Positions 1 through 12,100 of a stretch of 64,000 bases of DNA are shown in pieces. Source of the stretch: Eudromia elegans (taxonomy: Eukaryota; Chordata; Aves; Tinamiformes; Tinamidae). Both the position numbers and the translations under genes were made by a program. Below the pieces are notes generated by a model that was given only the letters and a program-made list of their open reading frames with translations, did not search any database and had not been told where the DNA came from. Position 1 is the stretch's first letter, and every line of letters begins with the position of its first letter. The stretch lies in NCBI GenBank assembly GCA_003342815.1, contig PTEX01000015.1, forward strand, positions 5,201,151 through 5,265,150. The letters run 5' to 3'.

Positions 1-92
1 TTTCCTTTCCTTTCCTTTCCTTTCCTTTCCTTTCCTTTCCTTTCCTTTCCTTTCCTTTCCTTTCCTTTCCTTTCCTTTCCTTTCCTTTCCTT
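1..92. repeat. (TTTCC)n pentanucleotide microsatellite
   Basis: Eighteen uninterrupted TTTCC units fill 1-90, with a few degenerate bases after. It reaches the window edge, so its full length is unknown. It lies about 0.78 kb upstream of the STMN2 start codon. Confidence 0.95.
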
Positions 93-569
93 CCTTCTCT
101 TTCTTTTTTCTTAGCACATGGGGAGGTGACCATCACAGCAGCAGCATTTCTGGTGCTTTTCACTTTTCAGACCCCTCCACAAGTGTGAGCGGGTCCATCT
201 GTCCTTCCTCCAGTTTTGTTACTGCACAAGTTGCCCAGAATTAGGGCCAGGGCTTCCAAAATGAATACTGAAGTGCTAAAACACGCAGCGTGAAGCGGCT
301 GCACACAGTGTCTGCATACATCGCTAGGAAATGGCACACGGAGGCAAAATCATGAAAGCAGCTCTTCTACTGAAATGGTTTTAAAGCCCCTTCGCATTGG
401 TCCTTTCTTTTGTCCTGTCTGTGGAATAAAGTGTGTTAAAATGAGTTTGTGCATGTTTTACAGGTAGCAACAGCAGAGCCTTCAACACCAATAGGCTTTT
501 TTCATGTAAGACATAAAACATTTGACATGGAATGTACTATTAAAGCTAAACCGGGGGGGAGAGGCATTC
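93..569. other. STMN2 upstream flank
   Basis: This is ordinary non-coding flank between the microsatellite and the conserved promoter. A small open frame beginning at 449 has no recognisable protein features and overlaps the promoter. I see no repeat or further regulatory element that I can name. Confidence 0.4.
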
Positions 570-868
570 AAGGGCTGATTTCCATTTCAAACTGCATTCT
601 GGCACTTTGTACTCCAGCACCATTGGTGGATCAATATTTAATGCCCGGAGATTCTGGCTCTGCAGGAGTCATGTCAGGGGACCTCTAGAGCCAATCTGCT
701 TGGGTAGAGCAGTGATAATTATTCATGGGCTCCTGCCTCTTGCTCCTTCTCTTGCACAGCCCCACTCTGCTGACTCAGTGCCTTATTCAGTCTTCTCTCC
801 CTCTCTCCACTGCTGTAGCTGGACCCCTTTGCCTTCACCGCCGCCTCTGAGAGCCTGCACACCCCACC
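570..868 (+). promoter_or_regulatory. STMN2: STMN2 proximal promoter and 5' UTR
   Basis: From memory, this stretch follows the human STMN2 5' flank almost base by base, e.g. CATTTCAAACTGCATTCTGG near 583, CCAGCACCATTGG near 617, CAATATTTAATG near 632 and GTCATGTCAGGGGACC near 669. Core-promoter candidates are a CCAAT box at 691-695 and an AT-rich TATA-like element (ATAATTATTCAT) at about 714-725. These put transcription start at roughly 745-785 and leave a 5' UTR of about 100 nt. An exact TGACTCA (AP-1 type) lies at 771-777. The exact start is inferred, not seen. Confidence 0.7.
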
Positions 869-887
869 ATGGCTAAAACAGCAATGG
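869..887 (+). CDS. STMN2: STMN2 coding exon 1
   Basis: The exon encodes MAKTAM plus the first base of Ala7. The ATG sits in a good Kozak context (CACCATGG). The donor is ATGG|GTAAGA at 888. The 5' UTR lies directly upstream in the same exon. The next coding base is in exon 2 after a 23,348-nt intron. Confidence 0.95.
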
Positions 888-2114
888 GTAAGAAAATGCC
901 TCTCTTTTCTTTCACCAGTACAACAGCCACTGTTTCCCAGGGCCACTCTCTACACGGGGGGACTCTTTTCGTGGCCATGAAGTTGAGGGGAAAAAAAAAA
1001 AAAAAAAAGAGAGAGAGATTGAGATTTTTTTTTTCTTTTATTTCCTTGATCAAAAGGGGGAGGGAGGTGGGACCCCGGGTCTCCTGTGATGCCCTAACCC
1101 GCAATGAGATTAAATAGTTACCGATGGGTGAGGTCGGAACTCGGAATAATTCTGAAATTTGATTTTTTTTTTAACGAATGATACGATATTTGTATTATGG
1201 GCGCTAGAAGTAAGGAGACGGGGTGGGGGGTTAGGGAGACAAAAACAGAGAGGAAAGCGGGCTCCGCGGCGGTGCCCTCCGCAGCCCGCTCGCCGCGGCG
1301 GCGTTTCCGTCCCCGTGTCTCTGACGGGAGCGCGAGCCGGGAAACGGGCTCCGCGGCGGCGCGGGGCGGGTGGGCAGCGCAGGGCAGCGCAGGGCAGCGC
1401 CGGGGCCGCGCAGCGCAGCGCAGGGCAGCGCCGGGGCAGCGCAGGGTAGCGCAGAGCAGCTCAACTCCGCGCGGGGCGCCGCGCACCTGCGCGCACTGCG
1501 GGCCGGCCGCGCCCAGCGGCGCGGTGAGGGGCGGCGGGGGAGCCGCAGAGCCGCTCCCGCACCCGCAGCGTGGCCGCGGGAGCGCGGGGCGGGGGCGGGG
1601 GTGCGGGGGGCGCTATGTAGGTCACTGCACCATCCAGCGCGGGCGTTCTCCAGGCGACCCCACCCCGGGCCGCCCGCCGCTCCCTGCGCTCTTGCGTCCT
1701 GCACTCCCGGGATGCGAGGAACCGCATCCCCCCCACACCCGCATCCTCCCCCGCGCCCCCCCGCGCCGGGAGCCGCACCCTGCGCCCCGCTCCGCGCCGG
1801 GGCGAGGCGGGGGGCGTCAGGAGCGGCCCGCGCGTCCCGTGGGGAGCGGCGCGGGGGTCCCGTGGGGAACAGCCCGTGGCCGTGGGGAGCGGCCCGCGGG
1901 GAGCGGCCCGCGGGTCCCGTGGGTGCGGCGGGCGTCGGGGCGGCGCCGCGGGGTCCCCGCTGGCTCCTGCCCCTTTGTCTGCGGGAGAGGGCGGAGGAGG
2001 GAGAGCTGCAGGGAGGGGGTGGAAGGGAGGGACGGAGCCGCCGCGGGGTCGCGCCGCTGAGAGCATCGAAACCTCGCACGACTTTGCCGTATCTATACAG
2101 ACTCAGGGATATAC

Positions 2115-2187
<73 letters not shown>

Positions 2188-5100
2188 CTTACATAGATAA
2201 ATAGATACATAGATAAATAGATACATAGACAGACAGACAGATGCTCAGATAGATAGATCCACAGATAGATATTCTGGGAGGTAGATACACAGATAGATAG
2301 ATTAATATGTTTGCAATTAGGGAGGGACGACGCCTGACGCATTCCCATTCAGGTTTACACAAGCATTCGCTATTGAACTCGTGCACGCCCAAATCACGCA
2401 GAATCATGATGGAGAGAACCAGCAAGCCAAAAATTCAAGTTTAATTTCACATTTGGGGCAGAAGCTGCTGCCTCCCTTAATCATATTGCCCAAAGTTGAG
2501 CCGGATCCTTCTGGCACAGCTCTGGGCGTTGCATTTTGCATTTATTTATGTGGGTGCCAGTGTTTCACTGCTGAGAGACAATCGGCGGGGACCGAGAGCA
2601 TTTTAACCTGGTTGTGGCCCCCGTGGGGACAAGGCACGAGGCGGCTGTGCATGCAAATAGAGGTGGCAGACAGACAAGGGCTGTGGGAGTCTGGCCAGCC
2701 CTGCAGTGCCGAGCTCGCCGTCCCCTCCCCACTGCAGCAATCCCGTAATCAGTATTGATAATTTGTAGTCAGTCGGAGACTTATCACTGCGGAAGGCCCT
2801 GCTAGGAATTCTGTCAGTAGGGAAGAAAGGGCTCTTCAGCCTTTGATTAATGGCCTCTCAGCACACAAATATAAAGGTTGCTGCAGCAGGAGGCATGGCT
2901 GAAATCATTAGATTTGCCCAGAGACTGATTGACTGTATCACTGCAGTTTGCCTATTAATTCCTGGTTAACGAGCTACATGCACAAGTGATAGGAAGCAGT
3001 ACAACTGCCTAGCACAAGTTTATAAAAATATTCATTTAAACGACATTCAATTAAAAATATGTTATTTAGAAATGTCTTCTCTCTTGAAATTCACAGATAC
3101 TAAGGTCTCTCTCCATCATCTTTTTAAAATTTATTGTTCCTTATTGTAGATATTTTTAGAGTAATTTGAGCTCTAGATAGCATATCAAAATTGCTTACAC
3201 TAATTTATATCAGGCTCACCTCTATTTCCAGAGTTTCTTCAATGAAACAAACAAACCTCATTTTCTTGCAGAAAACAATAGCTGCAATAGCAGCCCTGCA
3301 CATTTGCAGCTGCTGCTAAATAAGCGATATTTGTTTGGGACCTGTAGTGAGGCCTCGTCCAACAGGCCACCACGAGGACTGAAGGCTGCGTGACTGTTTT
3401 TCCCCAGTGTGTCCTGTATTTTGCAGAGGCACAAGACGGATTCAGTAGCCACTGGGGTCAGTAGGAAAACTCTAATCAGCTTCAGCAGGCCCAACATTAC
3501 GGTCTGGCTGGGGGCCAGCAAGGCACTTAAGCAGGTGTCTGACTTGGAGCATGTGGCAACCCTGCTGGTTCTGGACAGAACTCTGCACATACCTCAAGAT
3601 AGGGAGATGCAAAATGCTCTGACGAATATATGAACATATTCCTGCATGGAAAGCAAAATTAACCTTCATTTTCTTTTAAATAAATCCTGTTTTTCAAGGA
3701 AACCTCCTTTGGCTTACTTAGAAATTTCACCAGTTGCAAGAATTTATGGAGCTCAACACATTGTGACCAACCAAGGAGCTTTTATTTCTATTTAGTACTG
3801 TATTCACAAGTTCACACCAAGCACACACCTCTTTAAGTGAGCCTTGCTTTAAAATTATGTAGAACATGAATGTAAGGAGGAGAATTGAATTGCTGCCTTC
3901 TCTTGACAGTTTCTTCCAAGTGAAATTTGCATTTTATGTGGACGGGCTCATTCAAACCAAATGCTTTCTAACGTGCAGGTTTTTGTTACAGGACATTAAA
4001 TCAACTGCTTTTGCAGTGGAGGTCACTACAAACTTAATCCAGCCTTTCTTAGGATCCATACCTGGCATCTTGAGGGTGAAGCAACCAGTGATGCCACTGT
4101 TTCTTTTGTGGCATCAAATTTAGAGAACGTTTACTATGAAAACATGTCTGAACAAGTATCATACACCAAAATCTCAGTCCTGATCCTGCCTTTTGTCTAT
4201 TTTATTGATTTTTATTTATTTTATAGTTTTTATCTAACAGAAGCATAGGAAAGTATTGTATCATAATGCATTAAAGAAGCGTTTTAATTTTTTTGAGGTA
4301 GCTGGGAACTGTGAGGTGATGAATGGGTGGGATTATCACAACAATGGGATTCAGGCAGCCACACACTGGCTCAGTACGACTGATTAAATCATTGTAAGAG
4401 TGAAAGAAACTGTTCAGAAACAGTTCAGAAACTGTAATTTAGCTATCATCAGGTCTAGATACTTATCTCGAAGGATATAAGTTCACTGCTAAGTGTGCCT
4501 ATTAGCTGAGTTACACATTAGTGTTTCATCTAGCATGTAAACATACATTTAAAATCATAAATATAGTAAAATCATCAATATGAGTATTGCCATTGAGTTT
4601 AATTGATTCAGTTCTTTTAATGACTATGGCTTTTCTATGGGAGAGGGGTAAGCATTTACCTCCAGCTTGTCCATACATTTGGACAAGTGTTTATCTTTCA
4701 GCACATGAGTGATCACCTGGACATCAATGGGAGTGACAGGCTTCCAGATAGACATATGGTTAAGTGCTAGGCTGAGTTTGGACTTAACATGCCCCTGTTC
4801 AGTATTATGCAAATGATAGCTGAAATTTTCAATTTTTTTGAATGTTTTCCCCCTTTTATAAACAAATGAGTGCAATCGCCCTTGAGTTATTTTTAACTGT
4901 CATAAAATTGCATGTTTGAATATGTCATTAGGGATTTATCTTAAGATGACTATTAATAGGGAAAAGAGAGATTATTATCTCATGGTGTTACCAAAAGTGT
5001 AATTTGACAGGGGCCCTGTGATTCCAAATATTGTCAAGGTTTTGCGGATTTCTATTAGTTTATTTCTCAGACTGAATCTTTGAGGATTTTGATCATGAGG

Positions 5101-8100
5101 ATGGTGTAAATTTGATGGCAAGTACAAATCTGTAAGAACTGAAGGTTAACACATTTTTATATTTTCTCTTGCTTTCGAAAAGTAGATTACTTTTCCTACT
5201 GTCAGGCAGTAATCATGTAAGAAACGATTCATACGTTTCAAAATTTATATTGCCTCATAACAATTGTTTATTTACCCCTAAAGCGCGTAGGGGATTGACA
5301 GAAGATTGGAACATCGTTTTATGGAAGAGATCCCATAATCCTCTGAGGAAATAAATATAAATTTTAACAGCATGTACACTTCTGAAATGTTGGCCTATAT
5401 GCAGCACCATCTCCTCTTCGACCTAACACAGACTCTACCACTTCAATATTTAATGATTTTTTTAAAAAATCTTTATTGCTTTTTTCCCCAGCTCTTTTCC
5501 TTAAATAGTTAATTATTTTCTAGGGTTTTTTTTATTTCTTTGATATTTGTACTGTAATGCCACATTTCTCTAATTTTCATTGTGCACATGTTTTACTATA
5601 AATATACTTGGAAAAATGCTACAACAAGGTTAAATTTACCTCAGGTGAAATTTATATTCTTTTTTAAAAAAACAAATTATATACTGATCTCTATTCTCCA
5701 CTTTCAAATTAATTCCATTAATTAAAAAAAAAAAAAAGAATGATTATGGCTGAGAGACTAGACAAGTGCATTCAGCAATATGTTTAGGTAGCATTTTAGC
5801 CTTCAAAGGATTTAGCCTGCAAAATTAACTAATTAATTTACCTAGCAGTACTCTATGAGAAGAAGGCATTATTAGGTAGCCTAAAACACAGAGATCAGAG
5901 GGTTTACAGACAGGTAGATCTGGGCAATACGTGACCCATGCAGCATTTTCACATAGACCTAATTTAAGTACCTGATTAGTTCATGGTCAAAAGGAACAAG
6001 AGCTGTTTGTCACTCCCAAGAGAATCAAGCCCTAGGTGGCTTCAGCTGGGCATCCTGAAGTGGCGTTCCTCCAAATTATTGATTTATTTGGAAAGTTAAC
6101 TCTCTAAAAGACCTGCCAAAGGTTATATGTCAAATGAACAAGAGCTCCACCCTTTGAACGTAAGGGATGAAAGGTGGTGCCTGGCGCTGTGATTGACCAG
6201 AGGGCAGCAGCACGACTGGAAATGAAATCTGCCAAGTCTTTTTAGAGAATATACTCCCTAAGTTTTATGTGTGTGTGTATATATACACATATACATAACT
6301 TGTCTTTCTACTTATATTATCAGATTTCAGATTTTTTTATACTAGCACTTTTGGTAGCCTGGAGCACTATTTCAAGGGGAAACAAATATCACACCATGAA
6401 TCAGCAGTGAATAGTTACCCCTGCAGTAACTACCTTCAAAAATTCTATTAACTGCTCACATAAGTCACCTTTATAAATAAAATTTTGCTATCATCAGGTG
6501 GCCTGTAGAGAACATGTCTCCTACTGCAGTATCCATAAAATGGATGATAGATCCAGCAGCTTTGCAGATGAGAGCCAATAGTGTTCAGCCACAGGGCTCA
6601 GCACCATCCTTTGCCTGAAGACCCACTGCAATTTGGTGACGGGGTTGAAAGAATGGCTGCTATACAAAATTGTCCTGAGTTTAGATTGTAAATTATTCTG
6701 TGGGTATTGCCTGAGCTCATTTATTTTCAATTTGTAGGTAATGCTGATCACACTTGAAAGCTACCAAGCATCCATGTCCCTACTAAAGGCTGTTCTATTC
6801 CTTCAGTTGATCAGCACTTTTCAAAATCAGCAAAAATTGGTTGCTGAAATAGAGACCCAATGCAGAAAATGCTGAACCCTGGGAACAAAATATGTTCAAC
6901 ACATCACTTGTCTAAGCAGTATTCGACATACAAAGCTGCTCTGTAACTATTTAATTTTCTCTTCCATTTTTCAGGTTTTTCCTTTTCCCCCTCATCTTTT
7001 AGTACATAATTCAACAAATGTAGTGATTGTAAGCTAATTTTGCCAAGATGTGCAGTTAAGCTCACGCACAGCATCAGTAGTAGCATTAACGGTAGGTTTT
7101 GCTGAACAAACTTAAAAAATGATTTTTTTTTCTTTTGAAGGGGGTGCATAACTGTAATCTCAGCCATTCATAAGTAAATTCTAATGCATGTATTCTTTAT
7201 AATAAGTATTCTTTCTAACATGCTGGACCCTTCAACCATGATGTGGTAGTTATTATGCAGAGAAGTTCTGGTCTTTAAAACACGTGATTGTGATTCAAGA
7301 AACAGGATGGTTTGGGTTCCCCCCTTTCTAATTCCACTCCAAGTAGGTGGTTTAACTTAGAAAAGTGACCAAAGACTGCTCTACCTACAACATATGGTAG
7401 ATGCTAAGATACGCTTGGTAGGAGAGCATGTAAGAGTGACTCTGATTGAGTAATGGGGAAGCCTTGGCTGATGGGTCTACTACTGTGTCTTACATGCTCC
7501 AGGCATTGGATAAAGAATTGAAACAGTCTTGCAAGCAGAAAAAAAGAACTCAGATCTCTTGGGATGATGCTAGGATGCTTTAGCATGAGTCCTTTCATTT
7601 CTGAAAGAGATTAAACCTAGTTATGTCATTTCCAATCAATGGCCCTCACTGTAGACAGTTGTAACCCAGGGCAGCAGTACCTCAGCCATCAACATTTCTC
7701 CTTGGCTGCACTTTAAAATATAATAGTGGCTGATCCTGCATTTATGAAGGAGCCCTTCTTACCCATGTGTGCTACATATACTCTCAGAAAACAGGCTACA
7801 AAGGTTTCCTCAGAGGACCAGGCTGGAAGAATTCCCAATTCTTGATATTAGGGGATTCACCCTTTCAAGACTGAGGCCTTAGTGTACAAAAAGTAGTGCC
7901 CTAGAATGCACAACCAACGTGAAAGCACAAAGTGGCATTTAATGACCACTATGCAGCCGTGCAGCAGTTCACAGGATCCACATTTTGGATTAGGCACCTG
8001 AAATATGCTTAAATCCCAGTTTAGGCATTTACCTCTTTCACCGGATTTGTCCCTTAATCACTTCATGTCCTGACTTCTCCTTGTTAAGTTGGAGATAATC

Positions 8101-9078
8101 CTATATACTTAAACCAGAGGTGTGAAGTGAGGTTATATTCCATAATGCATAGGAATGTGTAACAATCCTCTGATATTACAGAAAGTGCAAAGGAACAGAA
8201 CACAGAGTAACTCACTGCCTAAAGCTGTATTCTGTGCTCTGTACTATTCAGGTAGTTATTTTTAATCCTTAGGGCACCTTTTGGGTAAAGAAAAAAATAG
8301 TTTATATATACATTTAATACTATTGATTGGTATTGATTGGTCTATAAATCGAGAACTTACCTTAGAATATAGACCTTTAAAAATTACATATATTTAGTAG
8401 TAACTGGGTGAATACATAACTATAACATTTCATATTATCCTGTTTTGATCCCTTTTCAAGTTATTGAAAACATAAATCATACTTTTGGCCTAAGATTTCC
8501 CATGCATCCCTGTTTGAATTAATCCTATGATATTCATGGAGATATCTCCTGCTAAATTCATTAGTATTCACTAGTAGAAATCCCTGAAGTGCCTAAGGTT
8601 ATTATTGAGGTTCTTATTTTTTTCAGTATGTTTTTATCCATTTTAAAAAACAACAGAGACCACAATAACATCAAAAATACATAAAGATTGCTATGTTTTA
8701 TGTACAAAAAAGGTAGTACAAATTAAAATTGCTGATTTATTAGTATTTTAGTTCTGCAAGACCTCCAGTTATCTGAATGGAGTTGCAAGAAGCTTATTTA
8801 TCCTGCTGGAAGATCTTCTAAATTAAGAAAGAATGCATGAGTCAGACTCTGTCTTTCCTGAACGACATTTTGTGGAAGTGAAATTTGCTTCCTAACTCAT
8901 TTATTAACTTTTATTAAAGATCATATTTAGGTATTGTGATATATTTGTTTATCACATTGCTCAACAGCCATGATTATACTCATTTCAATGTACTGTCTGT
9001 GTCTTCAGGTACTGACATTTATTCAATTTATTATATAGACAAAGGACTATTTCTATATATTTTTAGATATATAGATAG

Positions 9079-9110
<32 letters not shown>

Positions 9111-12100
9111 GATAGATATTTTCTATATACCTATATCTAGATATTTTTGATGCTATCAATATAGGACTCTAACGAATTCAAAATTTTATATTGTGGATGG
9201 GAAGGAAGCCCATACTCACTGGAGTTGAAAAAATAAATCTTTAATATTTATCAATAAAATATGTCTTCTCAAAGCATGTAAATTCTTGCTGGGGAAACAA
9301 ATTTCTGCCTCTAAATACAATTATTTTGCAAGTAAGATATTTATAATGAATTAAGAAAAAAAATAGTAAGATACTCATTTTAATCTGCATTGAGGTTTTT
9401 ATTAATATGAAGGTATTTTACATTGAAACGTTAGTAAAAGAAGGCAAAGACCTTACTTAGGCAATCATACTGCATCAGATCTCTCTTACACAAAAGATAT
9501 AAATGTTACTGTCAAGAAGGGTAAACATTTGCAGCAGTAAGAATAAATAGTGAACCCTGGTAGAAAACTCAAGGCAATCTAAGAAGCACATAGAAACAGC
9601 TCACAGTACAAAATTTAAAAAATTATATTTAATACATTTTAATGTAGTGGATATAATTTTCTATATTAAAATAATTAAAACAAATATCCTAGAAACACAA
9701 TACTGGACCAGATGGCCCTCAGTATGATTTTGAACTGCTATTCTAATATTTTTATTCTTTTAATGCCATTCACACTTTATAAGAAGATCTAAGCTGGTCA
9801 TCAGGAAGATTTCTGTCTTTGTTAGCTTGGGCCTTTCTTCTGAAAAACCTAATCACCATCAAAAAATGCAGTCAACCAAACCATCCAAATCATAATTTGC
9901 ATTCTGCTTTACACCACACATGCTGGTTTCAAATTCCATTCTATTTTCTTGGTATCCTTTTCTTTGTTTTCTAACCCCAATCCATTCTGTCTGTCACAGT
10001 ACCAACTTCAATCTTGATTCCATTTCAAACCTTCCGTCCCCTGATGGACTTCTCCCTGATGGTGAGATAAAATAAAAACAAAACAAAAAAACCCAAACAA
10101 ACAATAAAACCAAGAGCCCACATTCTGGGACTCAGTTTCTCCCTTTTTGCCCTCCAGAAACTGTGGACAATTATTGGAGGGAAATGGCTTTGTGGAAGGA
10201 CAAGTACTGAATCTGGCTGGTGGAAAAAAAAAAACCAGCTAAAAGCAGATGAACTAAAAATAAAAGCAAAAAATTGTTCGTTTTATTTCTGTCACTCTTC
10301 TGGCCCACAGTAACCACAAGGAACAGCTCTCAGTCCATGAGGAGCTGGTCATGTCCAGTGCAAATTGTCCCCAGAAAATCTGTCCAACTCTAGTCATGGG
10401 TGAAGACTGAAATCAGATCTTTCCACAACATATCCCTTGGCTATGCCCGGGCAGATTTTTCAAGGGAGGAATAATATCCTGGCACAGAGGGTTAGAGCCT
10501 GTCAAAGAGATCCAATAAGCATTTGTTTAGCTTACTATGTGCTCATATTTCACCCTTGTCATCTTCCCAGGAGCGATGAAATAGTTTTTGAAAAAGGGTT
10601 TTCCCAAAATTCATCCCAATGCAGACCTCCAGCCAGGAAAATTGTAGGCCCAGTGTTTATAATTTAAGCAACTGATATCCAGTGGAATGAGGACTCCTAT
10701 TTTTTCCCAAGTAATGGGAGAAAAAAAATAACATTAGATAGGAAATAGCAGTGGCTCACCATGTGGTTTGCAGGTACATATTTGAGTGGTTAAAACGTAT
10801 GAAGGTCAGGAATACTAACTAAAACTGAATCCTGAACTAGTGCAAATCTATAGTAACAGACCCCAAGCTGATTTGTGTCTGCTGAATCAACATTTTATTC
10901 TTTATATTTCCCGAAGCAACAATCTAGGAAGGAAAAAACTCTTGTTATTTTGAAAAAACTTATAAAATCCATCTATACTAATAATGGAGAATTTGATTAT
11001 TCAGAAAAGGGCACATTTTTATACAGGTAAAAAAGAATTATATTATACAACAAAAGAAAAAATAAAGAGCAGGCTATTATAAGTTGACATTTGAATATCA
11101 CCGGGTCCTCCTAATTTTAGGTTTTGTTGAAAAATGTGACAGCAAAGCCATTAGTGAACATTTGACTGTTATAAATGTTATATGGCTGTTATAAATGACA
11201 ACCTGAAAAACTTCTTTTCTGCTTGCAATGGCAGACCCTTGATGCTGGGATATGCTGGTGTTCAGTGTCCTTCAAATCTCACTATTGCAAGTGAAGATTT
11301 TTTTATTATTATTCTAAGTGAGCCAAGCATCCTCACACCAGAGCCCCATCGAAATCAGCTAAGACTAACACATTTGCAGGGATCAGCTGCTGATGTGGTT
11401 ATTTTAGCAGCAAGGCAATATCTCTGAATTCATCAAGATACTCTTCTGTGTAAGTGATGGCCAATAGCAGAGAAAAATAGATAGCTGCATGGGTAGACAC
11501 CCAGATAGATAAATTATAGATAGACACACAGACTGACTGATTGACTGATTGATTGACTGAATGAATGGACGAACTCTAGAAATCTATTTCTTCAGTAATA
11601 TTTCAGGTCAGGAAAAAATCACTAATCTGAAAAAAATGCTATAAAAGAAGGAAGAAGGAGAGATATAAAGCGAGAAAAAAAGAAGTAGATGATGAAAGAT
11701 GCTCCTTATCGAGAGGCAGTCACATTAGTAGAAGTCAATATTTATTTTATATATTCATTTTATAAATGAATATATTTTATTTTATTTATTTTATATATTC
11801 AAAAATCAATGTGTTTCTAGTATGCAGAGCTACTTAAAGCACAGGTGGTTTCCTCTAACCAGTGATCCTTATTCTAGTTTTATTATTTCCTTCAGCTGTA
11901 ATAAGAATATTTCACCATCAATTGCTCTCTTTCAGCCAATTTAATCAATTCTGAATAATAGGCCAATTTGTGTGCAACACCAGCAAAATTCCAAAGAACT
12001 TGTAATTCTTTATTTTTCCTTTTTTTCTCATTCATTTTGCATATCTTCTGATTAAAATACTCAATAATATTTATAATCTGTGCCTAGCCATGATAAATTC

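Larger units (their letters stand above)
1240..2075. promoter_or_regulatory. CpG island in the 5' part of STMN2 intron 1
   Basis: About 830 bp of very GC- and CpG-rich DNA starts some 350 bp after the exon 1 donor. It holds two GC-rich tandem arrays (1374-1460 and about 1838-1935) and many SP/KLF-like G/C boxes. The STMN2 start region itself (570-868) is not CpG-rich, so the island lies downstream of the start site. Long open frames run across it on both strands, but their composition (Arg/Pro/Ala/Gly only) is that of GC-rich non-coding DNA. Confidence 0.7.

Noticed and set aside
610-635. Canonical REST/RE1 element at CCAGCACCATTGG
   Set aside because: Only the left half matches; the right half lacks GGACAGCGCC. 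The classical SCG10 silencer element is further upstream, probably outside the window.
449-688. Open frame upstream of STMN2
   Set aside because: Overlaps the conserved promoter, so conservation there reflects regulation. No protein family recognised.
1197-2226. Very long open frames on both strands (up to about 330 codons)
   Set aside because: They lie in a CpG island with GC tandem arrays and a GATA repeat. Products are only Arg/Pro/Gly/Ala or repeated Ile-Tyr-Leu-Ser. Overlapping open frames on all strands are expected from the base composition.
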